A stretch of DNA of 64,000 nucleotides from Flaviramulus multivorans (GTDB taxonomy: Bacteria; Bacteroidota; Bacteroidia; Flavobacteriales; Flavobacteriaceae), in contig NZ_JAKKDV010000001.1 in the NCBI RefSeq assembly GCF_021728415.1, positions 973,977 to 1,037,976 of the forward strand, given 5' to 3'. Numbering within the stretch: the stretch's first letter is position 1; each line of letters opens with the position of its first letter. This document shows positions 34,589 to 43,350 of the stretch, piece after piece. Made by a program: the position numbers and the translations under genes. The notes below the pieces were generated by a model, which saw nothing but the letters and a program-made list of their open reading frames with translations, made no database searches and was not told where the DNA came from.

Positions 34589-36418
34589 TTACCTAACTAC
34601 TAATTTTGTTGTAGTTATAGCATCATCTTGTGATACTTTCATAATATAAACCCCAGAGTTTAGGCTAGAAACATCGAGTCTGTTATTATTTACAGTTTCA
34701 TTGATAATTTGTCTTCCTAAAATACTGTAAACTGAAACATCCATTTTAGAGTTGCTTCTACTTAAAATATTAATATAGCCTAAACTTGTTGGGTTAGGAT
34801 ACATTTTGAAACCTTCTATCTCAATATATTTAGAATTCAAGGTAAAGTCTGATAAGCTTCTTGCATAAATTTGACCAGTTGTGTTAAAACGACCTGCAAT
34901 AGCAACTAAGCTAGTAATGTTATTTGATGGAATTACAGTTCCTATATAATCGGCTCCAAAATAATCTGTTCTCATTACAACAGTGTTAGGTATAGCATCA
35001 GATACGTTATAATTGGTTCCAGTTGAAAAAGTTGCTACACCGTCGGCGGCATCAAATGTTACATTTTGTAGTTCAACTAATTCGGATTCATAATCAGCAT
35101 AATTAGTATTAAAATCTGAAATAGTAACTAATTGTGGAGTAACACTGTTGCCTGAAGAAGCTACAACTCCAGAGTCTGTAGAAGGTAAAAATCTTAGTAA
35201 ACCATTACTTTCGTCAGTACCTCCTTTTAGTCCCGTTACATTATCACCTACATTATAAAATGGAATGTCTGCTTCAGCCCCTTCTTCCGTAATTAAAATA
35301 CCAGCAACATTGCTATCTTGAATCCATTGCCTATCATTAAAGCCATCTGTATGAGTTACCAAAACGGCACCAGTTATTTCGTAATAACCGCCTACACCAT
35401 TTGTTGTAACATCAGCTCTTAAAGCTGCAATGTCGGTAACAACCGTATAGGTTGGAATTATTACAGTTAGTGTATATTCAACAGCAGGACTAATAGGCGC
35501 ACCTAAATTATCAACTAACTCTGCAAATAATGTATAAGTATTACCAGCAACCAAACCTGTTACAGGCGTTTCAGTTCCATCTGTAGTAAATATATCTCCA
35601 CTATCAATTATATTATCTCCAACATCTTTTACATTCCATTTTATATAGCCATCACCTGCTGATGGAACTGCTACGGTGAAATTAGTAGTTGTAAAATCAA
35701 TTGTTGCAGTAGTTGCAGCTTCAGGTGTAGTAGTTAGAGTTCCACCACTTGCAGGTGCGTCAGTCAACGCTAAGGTAGGAGTAGGAACATAGCTATCAAT
35801 TATTCTAATATTATCTAAAGCAATATCTTCGTCACCAGCGTCTAAATTGTTGAAAGTTATTCTTATATCAGCTGATGATCCAGTTCCAATAGAAGCAGTA
35901 AATTCCTGGAAGCTAGATGTTAATAAAGTACTATCTGCTATTCCATCAAAATTTGTATCTAAACCTGGTTCTGTGTTAGTTGCACCACCACTAGAAAATT
36001 GAATTAGGTTTGTATAACCTCCACCATCTATATTAATTTCAATAACTACACTGGTGTTTGCATCCCAATCTTCAAAACCATCAGATGAATCATCTTCGGC
36101 AACCAAGACAGCAAAAGTCATGTTAGAATAAGTAGAAATATTAATACCAGAAAAGGTTAACGTTTCTATTGCCATTGTGCAAGGCGCACCGTCGGTGTCT
36201 TGTGCTGCGAAATAAAAAGTGCCATCTGCTCCTGTTACATTGTATCCAGCGACATCAGACCCGTCAGTTCTTGTAAAAAAATCACCACCATTGTCGTTGC
36301 AATCTTCAGAAGTAGTTCCTGAATTGCCAGTTTCAAAAGATTCTTGAAAAATAGTAGTTTGGCTAAAAGATAAGCTAGTAAATAAACTTAAAAAAAGTAA
36401 AAAGTAAAGTTTTTTCAT
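34589..36418 (-). CDS. Secreted T9SS-sorted protein with DUF5689
   Basis: The 609-residue protein has a signal peptide (residues 1-19), an N-terminal beta-rich region with FQESFETGNSGTTSEDCN (about 20-210), an Ig-like segment (about 214-320), a DUF5689 region (about 325-530, VTDIAALRADVTTNGVGGYYEITGAV-type) and a C-terminal type A sorting domain. The latter has EGFKMYPNPTSLGYINI, ILGRQIINETVNN and LNSGVYIMKVSQDD. It is exported by the type IX secretion system and probably anchored on or released from the surface. The substrate or partner is unknown. Confidence 0.88.
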   Translation of the reverse strand: MKKLYFLLFLSLFTSLSFSQTTIFQESFETGNSGTTSEDCNDNGGDFFTRTDGSDVAGYNVTGADGTFYFAAQDTDGAPCTMAIETLTFSGINISTYSNMTFAVLVAEDDSSDGFEDWDANTSVVIEINIDGGGYTNLIQFSSGGATNTEPGLDTNFDGIADSTLLTSSFQEFTASIGTGSSADIRITFNNLDAGDEDIALDNIRIIDSYVPTPTLALTDAPASGGTLTTTPEAATTATIDFTTTNFTVAVPSAGDGYIKWNVKDVGDNIIDSGDIFTTDGTETPVTGLVAGNTYTLFAELVDNLGAPISPAVEYTLTVIIPTYTVVTDIAALRADVTTNGVGGYYEITGAVLVTHTDGFNDRQWIQDSNVAGILITEEGAEADIPFYNVGDNVTGLKGGTDESNGLLRFLPSTDSGVVASSGNSVTPQLVTISDFNTNYADYESELVELQNVTFDAADGVATFSTGTNYNVSDAIPNTVVMRTDYFGADYIGTVIPSNNITSLVAIAGRFNTTGQIYARSLSDFTLNSKYIEIEGFKMYPNPTSLGYINILSRSNSKMDVSVYSILGRQIINETVNNNRLDVSSLNSGVYIMKVSQDDAITTTKLVVR

Positions 36419-36477
36419 ATTAAGAGGAATTAATTAATTAAGACTTAAATTTATAGATATTTTTGAGTTATAACCAA

Positions 36478-36505
36478 AAAAAACAGCCTAATGGCTGTTT
36501 TTTTA
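36478..36505 (-). terminator. Intrinsic terminator of the small T9SS-sorted gene
   Basis: AAAAAACAGCC and GGCTGTTTTTTT close on a TAAT loop, immediately after the minus-strand stop of the 113-residue protein. Confidence 0.85.
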
Positions 36506-36524
36506 CTGTAAAGTAACAATTTCT

Positions 36525-36866
36525 TTACTTTATCACTAATTTCCTTGTCTCACTTATATCACCTTCGGTGATTTTTAAAATATAAACACCTTTGCTTAGG
36601 TCAGAAATATTTAATTCTTTACCTGTTAAGTATGTGGAAAAAATGAGTTTTCCTAACACATTGTAGAAATCTATTTTTTTATTAAAATTATGTTTCGATG
36701 TAACGTAAACAAACGTTCTGCCACTATTTACAGGGTTTGGGTATATGGATAAACCCTCTATGTTTTGTAAAATAGAAGTTCCATTAGAGCCATTTTGTGC
36801 AACACTATTTTGTGTTGTAAAAAAGGCTAAGGTTAACAATAAAAAGAAAAAGTAGCTTTTTTTCAT
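36525..36866 (-). CDS. Short secreted protein consisting almost only of a T9SS sorting domain
   Basis: The 113-residue protein has a signal peptide (about residues 1-23, ending in VAQ) and a ~15-residue linker. A complete type A sorting domain then fills nearly all the rest: EGLSIYPNPVNSGRTFVYV, KKIDFYNVLGKLIFSTYL, ISDLSKGVYILKITEGD and RKLVIK. There is no room for a cargo domain. It could be a free CTD decoy, a regulator or a remnant. It is followed by its own terminator, so it is an independent unit. Confidence 0.85.
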   Translation of the reverse strand: MKKSYFFFLLLTLAFFTTQNSVAQNGSNGTSILQNIEGLSIYPNPVNSGRTFVYVTSKHNFNKKIDFYNVLGKLIFSTYLTGKELNISDLSKGVYILKITEGDISETRKLVIK

Positions 36867-37061
36867 AAGTTCTATTTGGTTATATAAAGGTAGTAATTTA
36901 GTACAAAAGTGATGCCAAAAAACTGTTAAAGATTTGAGTTATATGTCGAAATATTAAATTTTTGTAAGCTCTTTGTTACCATAATGTTATTAATTTTATA
37001 ATTTCAATAAAATTATGTTATTAGTTTTATCTTTACTTCAAGAAACAAGGATTTCCGAATA

Positions 37062-37742
37062 ATGAAAAAAAAGGACATTAAAATATTACTGGTGGATGAT
37101 GAACCAGATATTTTAGAAATAGTAGGATACAATTTGTCAAGTGAAGGGTATCAAGTAATAAAAGCCGAAAATGGGCTTGAAGGTGTAAAGAAAGCTAAAA
37201 AAGAGTTACCTCATTTAATTATCTTGGATGTTATGATGCCTGAAATGGATGGTATTGAAGCTTGTGAACAAATCAGAAAAAATCCGGATTTAAATAATAC
37301 AATAGTTACTTTTTTAACGGCCCGTGGTGAAGACTATTCACAGGTTGCAGGCTTTGATGCTGGCGCTGATGATTATATAACGAAACCGATAAAGCCCAAA
37401 GTTTTGGTAAGTAAAGTAAAAGCGCTGTTACGACGTTTTAAAGAGGAAGACGTTGATGATACTGTTAAAGTAGGAAGCTTGGTAATTAACCGTGACGAAT
37501 ATAAAATAATCTCAAAAGGAAAAGAAATTATTTTACCTAGAAAAGAATTTGAATTATTATCTTTATTGGCGTCCAAACCTGGTAAAGTATTTAAAAGAGA
37601 CGAAATACTTGATACGGTTTGGGGAAATGAAGTTGTGGTTGGAGGAAGAACCATTGATGTTCATATTCGAAAATTACGTGAAAAATTAGGCGACAAAAGT
37701 TTTAAAACTATAAAAGGAGTTGGCTACAAGTTTGTAGATTAA
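37062..37742 (+). CDS. OmpR/PhoB-family response regulator
   Basis: The 226-residue protein has a receiver domain (VDDEPDILEIV, phosphoacceptor Asp56 in LIILDVMMPEMDG, Thr/Lys switch in FLTARGED and DDYITKPI) and a winged-helix C-terminal domain (ILPRKEFELLSLLASKPGKVFKRDEILDTVWG, read in parts, and GRTIDVHIRKLREKLGD). It is paired with the following histidine kinase, whose ATG overlaps its stop. The resemblance to PhoB/PhoR pairs suggests phosphate or envelope regulation, but no phosphate genes are adjacent. Confidence 0.94.
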   Translation: MKKKDIKILLVDDEPDILEIVGYNLSSEGYQVIKAENGLEGVKKAKKELPHLIILDVMMPEMDGIEACEQIRKNPDLNNTIVTFLTARGEDYSQVAGFDAGADDYITKPIKPKVLVSKVKALLRRFKEEDVDDTVKVGSLVINRDEYKIISKGKEIILPRKEFELLSLLASKPGKVFKRDEILDTVWGNEVVVGGRTIDVHIRKLREKLGDKSFKTIKGVGYKFVD

Positions 37743-38785
37743 TGCAATCAAAATTTAAAAAATCATATCGATTTGCAGTAAAAACATCAGTATATGTAAC
37801 CCTGTATGTAACACTCTTAATGGGTGTTTTTTTATACTATTTTTACGAGCTTAAATGGTTTTTATTACTAGCGCTTGCGACTAGTGTATTCATATTTTCA
37901 TTTTTTATTATTCAATTTAGATTAGAGCGGTTTATTTATAAACGTGTAAAAAAGATTTATGACGATTTAACGCTTCTAGAATCGGCAACTTTAACTAAAG
38001 GCCCAATAACCACCGATATGAAAACACTCACTGAGGAAATTGACAAATTTGCTCGAGATAAAAAAATAGAAATAGAAACCCTGAAAGTTAGAGAAGAGTA
38101 CAGAAAAGAATATTTAGGTAATGTTTCTCACGAATTAAAAACCCCACTATTTACAGTTCAAGGCTATATATTAACACTTCTAGATGGAGCCATGAACGAA
38201 AAGAATTTGCGCAAAAAATATTTAGAAAGAGCTAATAAAGGTGTGGAAAGGCTTGGATATATAATAAAGGACTTAGATATGATTACTAAACTTGAAGTTG
38301 GAGATTTAAGTCTTAATATGGAAGCATTCAATATTGTTGATTTGGTTAAAAATGTTTTTGATATGTTAGAAATGAAAGCTTCTAAGAAAAGCATAACATT
38401 AACATTTGATATGGATTACAATAACCCTATTATGGTTAATGCCGATAAAGACAGAATTCAACAAGTTTTGGTTAATTTAATTGTAAATTCTATAAAATAC
38501 GGAAGAGAAAAAGGGACTACCGAGGTGAGTATTGAAAACCTTATTAAAAACAAAGTAATTGTGCGTATAACTGATAATGGAGAAGGTATAGCGAAAGTAC
38601 ATTTACCAAGGCTGTTTGAGCGTTTTTATAGAGTAGATAAAAGTGGTTCACGCAAAGAAGGAGGTTCTGGTTTAGGCTTATCAATTGTTAAGCATATTAT
38701 TGAAGCCCACGAAGAAAAAATATATGTAGAGAGTGAATTTGGTGTAGGAAGTGAGTTCTCATTCACATTAGAAAAGGTTAAATAA
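37742..38785 (+). CDS. Sensor histidine kinase (PhoR-like)
   Basis: The 347-residue kinase has two membrane helices (about residues 13-33 and 38-58) with almost no periplasmic loop, a short linker, then HisKA with His130 in YLGNVSHELKTPLFTVQG. The HATPase_c domain follows, with NLIVNSIKYG (N box), DNGEGIAKVHLPRLFERFYRVD and GGSGLGLSIVKHIIEAH (G2 box). The absence of an external sensor domain suggests it responds to a membrane or cytoplasmic partner. Its 3' end overlaps the convergent glycosyltransferase gene by 18 bp. Confidence 0.94.
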   Translation: MQSKFKKSYRFAVKTSVYVTLYVTLLMGVFLYYFYELKWFLLLALATSVFIFSFFIIQFRLERFIYKRVKKIYDDLTLLESATLTKGPITTDMKTLTEEIDKFARDKKIEIETLKVREEYRKEYLGNVSHELKTPLFTVQGYILTLLDGAMNEKNLRKKYLERANKGVERLGYIIKDLDMITKLEVGDLSLNMEAFNIVDLVKNVFDMLEMKASKKSITLTFDMDYNNPIMVNADKDRIQQVLVNLIVNSIKYGREKGTTEVSIENLIKNKVIVRITDNGEGIAKVHLPRLFERFYRVDKSGSRKEGGSGLGLSIVKHIIEAHEEKIYVESEFGVGSEFSFTLEKVK

Positions 38786-39835
38786 TTCTTTAAAATCTAC
38801 TTCAAAATTAAATGATTTTAAACCCTTATAATTACATACATCATCAAGTTTTTTCAAATTAAATTGATCTTGATTACAACTAGGTACTAATTCCATTTCT
38901 GTTAATCTTTTAGCTAAATATTCTTGTTCAAATTGCCCAGGTGTAGGTATAAAAAAAGCTTTTTTGCAAAGTTTTGCTAAATCCATTACTGTAGTGTATC
39001 CAGACCGCGAAAGTATTAAAGCACTCTCTTGGATCGTTTTTTCAAGTAAGCTTGAAGTCATAAAATTATAAACGGTTATGTTTCCTATAACCAGTATAGC
39101 TTGCTCTTTTTCCACAATACCTTTAACAAAAACCACTTTCCCAGGATAGTTTTTTAATTCCAATAACATTTTTTCATCCAATAAGGTACGTTGTGGCTCG
39201 GGTCCCGAAATTAAAACCATTAAATCATGTTTAATTTCAGATTTACGGTAGGCAAATCTGCTCAAAGGACCAATATATTTTAAAGGTATTGAAAGCGATT
39301 TACCGTGCCCTAATTTTCCACTTAAGTTAATGTCACCATCCATATCTGGCACCCAACACATATCAAATTTTTCAATAATATTTTGATGCACTTTTGTACT
39401 TAACCAAGTAGTATTTCCACTTAAAACATTTAATTGGTGTGTTATAAAAACCGAAGGCACTTTTTTACTTCGCACACCCAGTCTGTTATCCGAAATAATA
39501 CCTGCTAGTTTATTGTTTTCTAAAATATAATCAACTGCTTTTTTTTCGGCATTAATGGCTTTTAAAAGTTTAGGCGAATCTTTTAAAAGCTTCAACTTAA
39601 AGTGCTTTCCTTTTCTTGAATAAGTTATGTTATAAGAAGGTAATTCAACCGAAGAAAGATTCGGAAATTCCTTTTTTAGCAGAGTTAAAGCAACACCATC
39701 ACTAGCAATAATAGGCTCAAAACCTTCAGCAATTAAAGCGTTAATTATAGGAATGCAGCGTGTAGCATGTCCCAATCCCCAATTTAACGGCGCTACTAAA
39801 ATTCGTTTTTTATGCTGACCTTCTTTCAGTACCAT
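38768..39835 (-). CDS. GT28/MurG-like glycosyltransferase
   Basis: The 355-residue protein has an N-terminal KRILVAPLNWGLGHATRCIPIINALIAEG (in parts), the glycine-rich acceptor loop of MurG-like enzymes. The C-terminal nucleotide-sugar site region reads ALILSRSGYTTVMDLAKLCKKAFFIPTPGQFEQEYLAKRL. It probably transfers a sugar from a UDP donor to a lipid-linked or surface acceptor. The ATG at 39835 was selected because the open reading frame beyond it runs entirely through a dispersed repeat. It is convergent with the PhoR-like kinase gene. Confidence 0.85.
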   Translation of the reverse strand: MVLKEGQHKKRILVAPLNWGLGHATRCIPIINALIAEGFEPIIASDGVALTLLKKEFPNLSSVELPSYNITYSRKGKHFKLKLLKDSPKLLKAINAEKKAVDYILENNKLAGIISDNRLGVRSKKVPSVFITHQLNVLSGNTTWLSTKVHQNIIEKFDMCWVPDMDGDINLSGKLGHGKSLSIPLKYIGPLSRFAYRKSEIKHDLMVLISGPEPQRTLLDEKMLLELKNYPGKVVFVKGIVEKEQAILVIGNITVYNFMTSSLLEKTIQESALILSRSGYTTVMDLAKLCKKAFFIPTPGQFEQEYLAKRLTEMELVPSCNQDQFNLKKLDDVCNYKGLKSFNFEVDFKELFNLF

Positions 39836-39844
39836 AATTATATT

Positions 39845-39923
39845 TTGGGCGTGCCCACAAGGGTCGGGCTTTCGGCAGTCGCTCTTTGCAAGGAGCTTCA
39901 ACAAATGCCTCAATCCCTCACGC
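39845..39923. repeat. Family 2 dispersed repeat, copy 2
   Basis: It runs from TTGGGCGTGCCC through GGGTCGGGCTTTCGGCAGTCGC to CAATCCCTCACGC, with the same landmarks as copies at 19276 and 56001 but a shorter centre. It sits just upstream of the glycosyltransferase start and would read through in frame, giving that gene a false N-terminal extension. Confidence 0.65.
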
Positions 39924-40014
39924 ACTTTTTTGCTAATTTCAAAGATAAGCTATTAAGGCTCTCGTATATTTCCTTAATTTTACCGAATATTAAAATATAC
40001 ATTAGCAGAAACCT

Positions 40015-40689
40015 GTGGGAAGTAAAAATAAACTAAAACGATTTAAAGAAAACGAAACGTTTTCAAACGTATTTCAACCGACAAGAGACGAATTAGTTAA
40101 CACCAACTTCAATTTAAAAGGTAATTGGAGAACTGGGGTATTTAAAAACAATCACCCCATTGTTTTAGAGCTTGGTTGTGGAAAAGGTGAGTATTCCGTG
40201 GCATTGGCAAAAAAATACCCAAACAAAAATTTTATTGGAATAGATATTAAAGGCGCCCGTTTTTGGCGAGGCGCAAAAACTGCCATCGAAGAAAAGATAC
40301 CAAATGTTGCTTTTTTACGAACACAAATAGAACTCATTCATTATGCATTTGCAGAAAATGAAGTGGACGAAATCTGGATTACGTTCCCAGATCCACAAAT
40401 AAAATATAAGCGGACCAAACATCGTATGACTAACCTTGAGTTTTTAAAACGGTATAAACAAATTCTAAAACCAGAAGGTGTTGTAAACCTAAAAACCGAT
40501 AGTGAGTTTATGCATGGTTATACACTTGGATTACTACATGGCGCTGGACACGAAGTGCTTTATGCAAACCACAATGTTTACAAACAAGAAGGAAGCCCAG
40601 AAGAAGTAACTAGCATTCAAACCTTTTACGAATCGCAATATTTAGAACAAAACAAACCAATTACGTATATTAGGTTTAAAATAAACTAA
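40015..40689 (+). CDS. trmB: tRNA (guanine-N7-)-methyltransferase
   Basis: The 224-residue SAM-dependent enzyme makes m7G46 in tRNA. The SAM-binding motif VLELGCGKGEYSVALAKKYPNKNFIGIDIKGAR (in parts) and the TrmB signature EIWITFPDPQIKYKRTKHR with the following MTNLEFLKRY are clear. The start is GTG (reading MGSKNKLKRFKEN); upstream there is no in-frame ATG that would give a better start. It begins a run of compact plus-strand genes (lysE-like, ATL, mrp, nifU). Confidence 0.93.
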   Translation: MGSKNKLKRFKENETFSNVFQPTRDELVNTNFNLKGNWRTGVFKNNHPIVLELGCGKGEYSVALAKKYPNKNFIGIDIKGARFWRGAKTAIEEKIPNVAFLRTQIELIHYAFAENEVDEIWITFPDPQIKYKRTKHRMTNLEFLKRYKQILKPEGVVNLKTDSEFMHGYTLGLLHGAGHEVLYANHNVYKQEGSPEEVTSIQTFYESQYLEQNKPITYIRFKIN

Positions 40690-40691
40690 AA

Positions 40692-41321
40692 GTGGACATA
40701 ACTTTTATCTTTTTTACAGGCTTAGTTGTTGCTCTTATTGGAGTTATACCGCCAGGGTTATTAAATATGACAGCAGCAAAAATAAGCCTAAAGGAAGGTT
40801 ATGTAAGAGGTATTATGTTCTCTATTGGTGTTTGTGTTATTGTATTGCTACAAACGTATTTAGCTGCTATTTTTGCCCGCTATATAAGTATGCACCCCGA
40901 AGTGATTGATATCCTTCAACGGGCGGCATTTATCATATTTGTATTAATTACTATTTATTTTTTGCTCATAGCTAAATCGCAACCAAAACAGCAAATACAG
41001 CCTAAAATTAAAAGTAAACATAGCCGCTTTTTTCAAGGTGTGTTTTTGTCTGCTATAAATGTTTTTCCTATTCCATATCAAGCATATATGACTATTACCT
41101 TGGCATCAATCGGATGGTTAGATTTTAGTCAAATTAGTATCATTTCATACATAGTTGGAGCTGCTATGGGAACCTTTGTTATGTTGTATATTTATATTTT
41201 CTTTTTTGAAAAAATTCGAGGTAAGTCTTTTACATCACAAAAAAATATGAATTATATAATTGGAGGCATAACGGGTGTAATTGCTATTGTTACACTAATA
41301 AACATTATCAAAGAATTTTAA
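40692..41321 (+). CDS. LysE/RhtB family amino-acid exporter-like protein
   Basis: The 209-residue membrane protein has six predicted helices and an N-terminal GLVVALIGVIPPGLLNMTAAKISL, the typical LysE-family P-G motif. AINVFPIPYQAYMTI follows in the second half. The likely role is efflux of an amino acid or a related compound; the substrate is unknown. The start is GTG at 40692, only 2 bp after the trmB stop, so translation may be coupled. Confidence 0.85.
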   Translation: MDITFIFFTGLVVALIGVIPPGLLNMTAAKISLKEGYVRGIMFSIGVCVIVLLQTYLAAIFARYISMHPEVIDILQRAAFIIFVLITIYFLLIAKSQPKQQIQPKIKSKHSRFFQGVFLSAINVFPIPYQAYMTITLASIGWLDFSQISIISYIVGAAMGTFVMLYIYIFFFEKIRGKSFTSQKNMNYIIGGITGVIAIVTLINIIKEF

Positions 41322-41324
41322 AAA

Positions 41325-41654
41325 ATGAAGATGGAAACGCTTAATTTTTTTGATAAAGTTTACGAAGTTGCTAAACAAATCCCTTACGGGAAAGTAACCA
41401 GTTATGGTGCTATAGCTAAATATTTGGGAGCTTCTAGAAGTGCACGCATGGTGGGTTACGCTATGAATGGTTCCGTAGGGAAAGATGTACCTGCACATAG
41501 GGTTGTAAACAGGAAAGGCTTACTTACTGGCAAACATCATTTTGATGGAACCAATTTAATGCAGCAACTTTTGGAAAGTGAAGGTATTGAGGTAAAAGAC
41601 AACCAAATTCAAAATTTTGAAAAAGTGTTTTGGGATCCTTCAAAAGCAATATGA
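41325..41654 (+). CDS. Alkyltransferase-like protein (ATL)
   Basis: The 109-residue protein is an MGMT DNA-binding-domain homologue (FFDKVYEVAKQIPYGKVTSYGAIAKYLGASRSARMVGYAMNG, in parts), but the active-site motif PCHRV is PAHRVVN here. The alkyl-accepting Cys is therefore replaced by Ala. ATL proteins bind O6-alkylguanine and hand the lesion to nucleotide excision repair rather than repairing it themselves. It lies 3 bp after the LysE-like gene in an operon. Confidence 0.9.
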   Translation: MKMETLNFFDKVYEVAKQIPYGKVTSYGAIAKYLGASRSARMVGYAMNGSVGKDVPAHRVVNRKGLLTGKHHFDGTNLMQQLLESEGIEVKDNQIQNFEKVFWDPSKAI

Positions 41655-41727
41655 GCTTTATTTGCAGAACCAATTCTAATCATAAATCATTTCGTTAAAA
41701 CCATTTTAGAATCTAAACAATTCCCTG

Positions 41728-41735
41728 TATATTTG
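41728..41735 (+). promoter_or_regulatory. Probable -7 promoter element of the mrp-nifU unit
   Basis: TATATTTG fits TAnnTTTG, 29 bp upstream of the GTG start of the Mrp gene. The -33 position reads TTT rather than TTG. Confidence 0.5.
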
Positions 41736-41764
41736 CACTTTAGAATTAATCTAAATTAGAGATA

Positions 41765-42901
41765 GTGAAATTAAACAAACAAGATATACTTAAGGCTTTA
41801 GAAACCATAACCGTTGTTGGCGAAGGGCAAAATATGGTAGAGAGTGGTGCAGTAACAAATGTTGTCACTTTTGGTGACGAGGTTATCGTGGATATTACCA
41901 TTAAAAACCCAAGCCTACAAGCAAAAAAGCGTACTGAGGTAGATATATTAAAAACCATTCACGAACAAGTTTACGAAAAAGCTAAAATTACAGTGAATGT
42001 AAGAGTAGATGCTCCTACAAAACCCAAACCAAATGTAATAAAAGGGAAGCCAATTCCTGGAATTCAAAATATTGTTGCGGTTGCCTCTGGTAAAGGCGGT
42101 GTTGGAAAATCTACAGTTACAGCAAATTTAGCCGTAACCTTAGCTAAAATGGGGTTTAAAGTGGGGGTTTTAGATGCTGATATTTATGGACCATCTATTC
42201 CCATTATGTTTGATGTGGAGGCAGAAAAACCTTTAGCTGTTAATGTTGGTGGAAAATCAAAAATGAAACCAATTGAAAACTATGGAGTAAAAGTATTATC
42301 TATTGGTTTTTTCACGCAACCAAATCAGGCCGTTGTATGGCGAGGCCCGATGGCAGCAAAGGCTTTAAATCAAATGATTTTTGATGCACATTGGGGCGAA
42401 CTCGATTTTATGCTCATAGATTTACCTCCAGGAACTGGCGATATACATTTAAGTATCATGCAATCCTTACCTATTACTGGTGCTGTTGTTGTAAGTACAC
42501 CTCAAAATGTGGCTTTGGCTGATGCTAAAAAAGGCGTAGCGATGTTTCAACAAGATAGTATCAATGTGCCTGTTTTAGGAATTATAGAAAATATGGCGTA
42601 CTTTACTCCTGCCGAATTACCAGATAACAAATACTATATATTCGGTAAAGAAGGCGCTAAAAATTTAGCCGAAGATTTAAAGGTGCCATTTTTAGGGCAA
42701 TTACCCTTAGTACAAAGTATAAGAGAAGCGGGAGATGTAGGTCGTCCAGCGGCATTACAAACAGCAACACCATTAGAGCAAGCCTTTGAAAAACTAACTC
42801 AAAATGTGGTTCAAGAGGTAGTAAGAAGAAATGAAGATTTACCACCAACAGAGGCTATAAAAATTACAACTATGGCGGGTTGTTCGGCAGTTAAAAAATA
42901 A
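41765..42901 (+). CDS. apbC: Mrp/NBP35-type Fe-S cluster carrier ATPase
   Basis: The 378-residue protein has an N-terminal DUF59-like region (KLNKQDILKALETI, then VVGEGQNMVESGAV and VTFGDEVIVDITI), then the deviant Walker A VASGKGGVGKSTVTANLAV, Walker B DFMLIDLPPGTGD and the switch IENMAYF. ApbC/Mrp carries and delivers [4Fe-4S] clusters. The start is GTG at 41765 (MKLNKQDIL). The usual C-terminal CxxC of ApbC is not obvious in the last 80 residues, where only one Cys (AGCSAVKK) is visible. Confidence 0.92.
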   Translation: MKLNKQDILKALETITVVGEGQNMVESGAVTNVVTFGDEVIVDITIKNPSLQAKKRTEVDILKTIHEQVYEKAKITVNVRVDAPTKPKPNVIKGKPIPGIQNIVAVASGKGGVGKSTVTANLAVTLAKMGFKVGVLDADIYGPSIPIMFDVEAEKPLAVNVGGKSKMKPIENYGVKVLSIGFFTQPNQAVVWRGPMAAKALNQMIFDAHWGELDFMLIDLPPGTGDIHLSIMQSLPITGAVVVSTPQNVALADAKKGVAMFQQDSINVPVLGIIENMAYFTPAELPDNKYYIFGKEGAKNLAEDLKVPFLGQLPLVQSIREAGDVGRPAALQTATPLEQAFEKLTQNVVQEVVRRNEDLPPTEAIKITTMAGCSAVKK

Positions 42902-42904
42902 GAT

Positions 42905-43147
42905 ATGACAACAGAAGAATTAAGAATTAACATTGAGAAAGCCTTAGATGAAATTCGTCCGTTTTTACAAAGTGATGGCGGAGATATTTCATTATTATCC
43001 ATTGAGGATGATAAGTTGGTAAAAGTCCAGCTTCAAGGTGCTTGTGTAGGTTGTAGTGTGAACCAAATGACATTAAAGTCGGGTGTAGAAATGACCATTA
43101 AAAAGTATGCACCACAAATTGAGCAAGTGTTAAACGTTGAAGCTTAG
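42905..43147 (+). CDS. NifU C-terminal domain (Nfu-type) Fe-S scaffold
   Basis: The 80-residue protein is a free Nfu domain with the cluster-binding CVGC in LQGACVGCSVNQMTLKSGVE. It probably carries Fe-S clusters, consistent with its position 3 bp after the Mrp-type carrier and 200 bp before a ferredoxin. Conserved N-terminal features (ALDEIRPFLQSDGGDISLL) support the assignment. Confidence 0.93.
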   Translation: MTTEELRINIEKALDEIRPFLQSDGGDISLLSIEDDKLVKVQLQGACVGCSVNQMTLKSGVEMTIKKYAPQIEQVLNVEA

Positions 43148-43301
43148 TTGATGTATTAACAACTTCTGTTAAACCAATAATTAAAGCATACTTCTAATAA
43201 AAAGAGAAATCTAAAAAATGAAAAATTTTAAAGATTTCTTATTTTTTTACTAAATCATTCAAATTACCTTATTAATTGAATTAAAATATAGCTACAAACC
43301 T

Positions 43302-43309
43302 TAAATTTG
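43302..43309 (+). promoter_or_regulatory. Probable -7 promoter element of the ferredoxin gene
   Basis: TAAATTTG fits TAnnTTTG and lies 41 bp upstream of the ATG. A TTG occurs 23 bp further upstream, longer than the usual 19. Confidence 0.45.
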
Positions 43310-43350
43310 TGGCACAAATTATGTCATACCTCTATTATTAAACCAAAACA

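Noticed and set aside
39836-39925. 30-codon N-terminal extension of the glycosyltransferase
   Set aside because: The extension is encoded by the family 2 repeat; the ATG at 39835 gives the usual MurG-like N-terminus.
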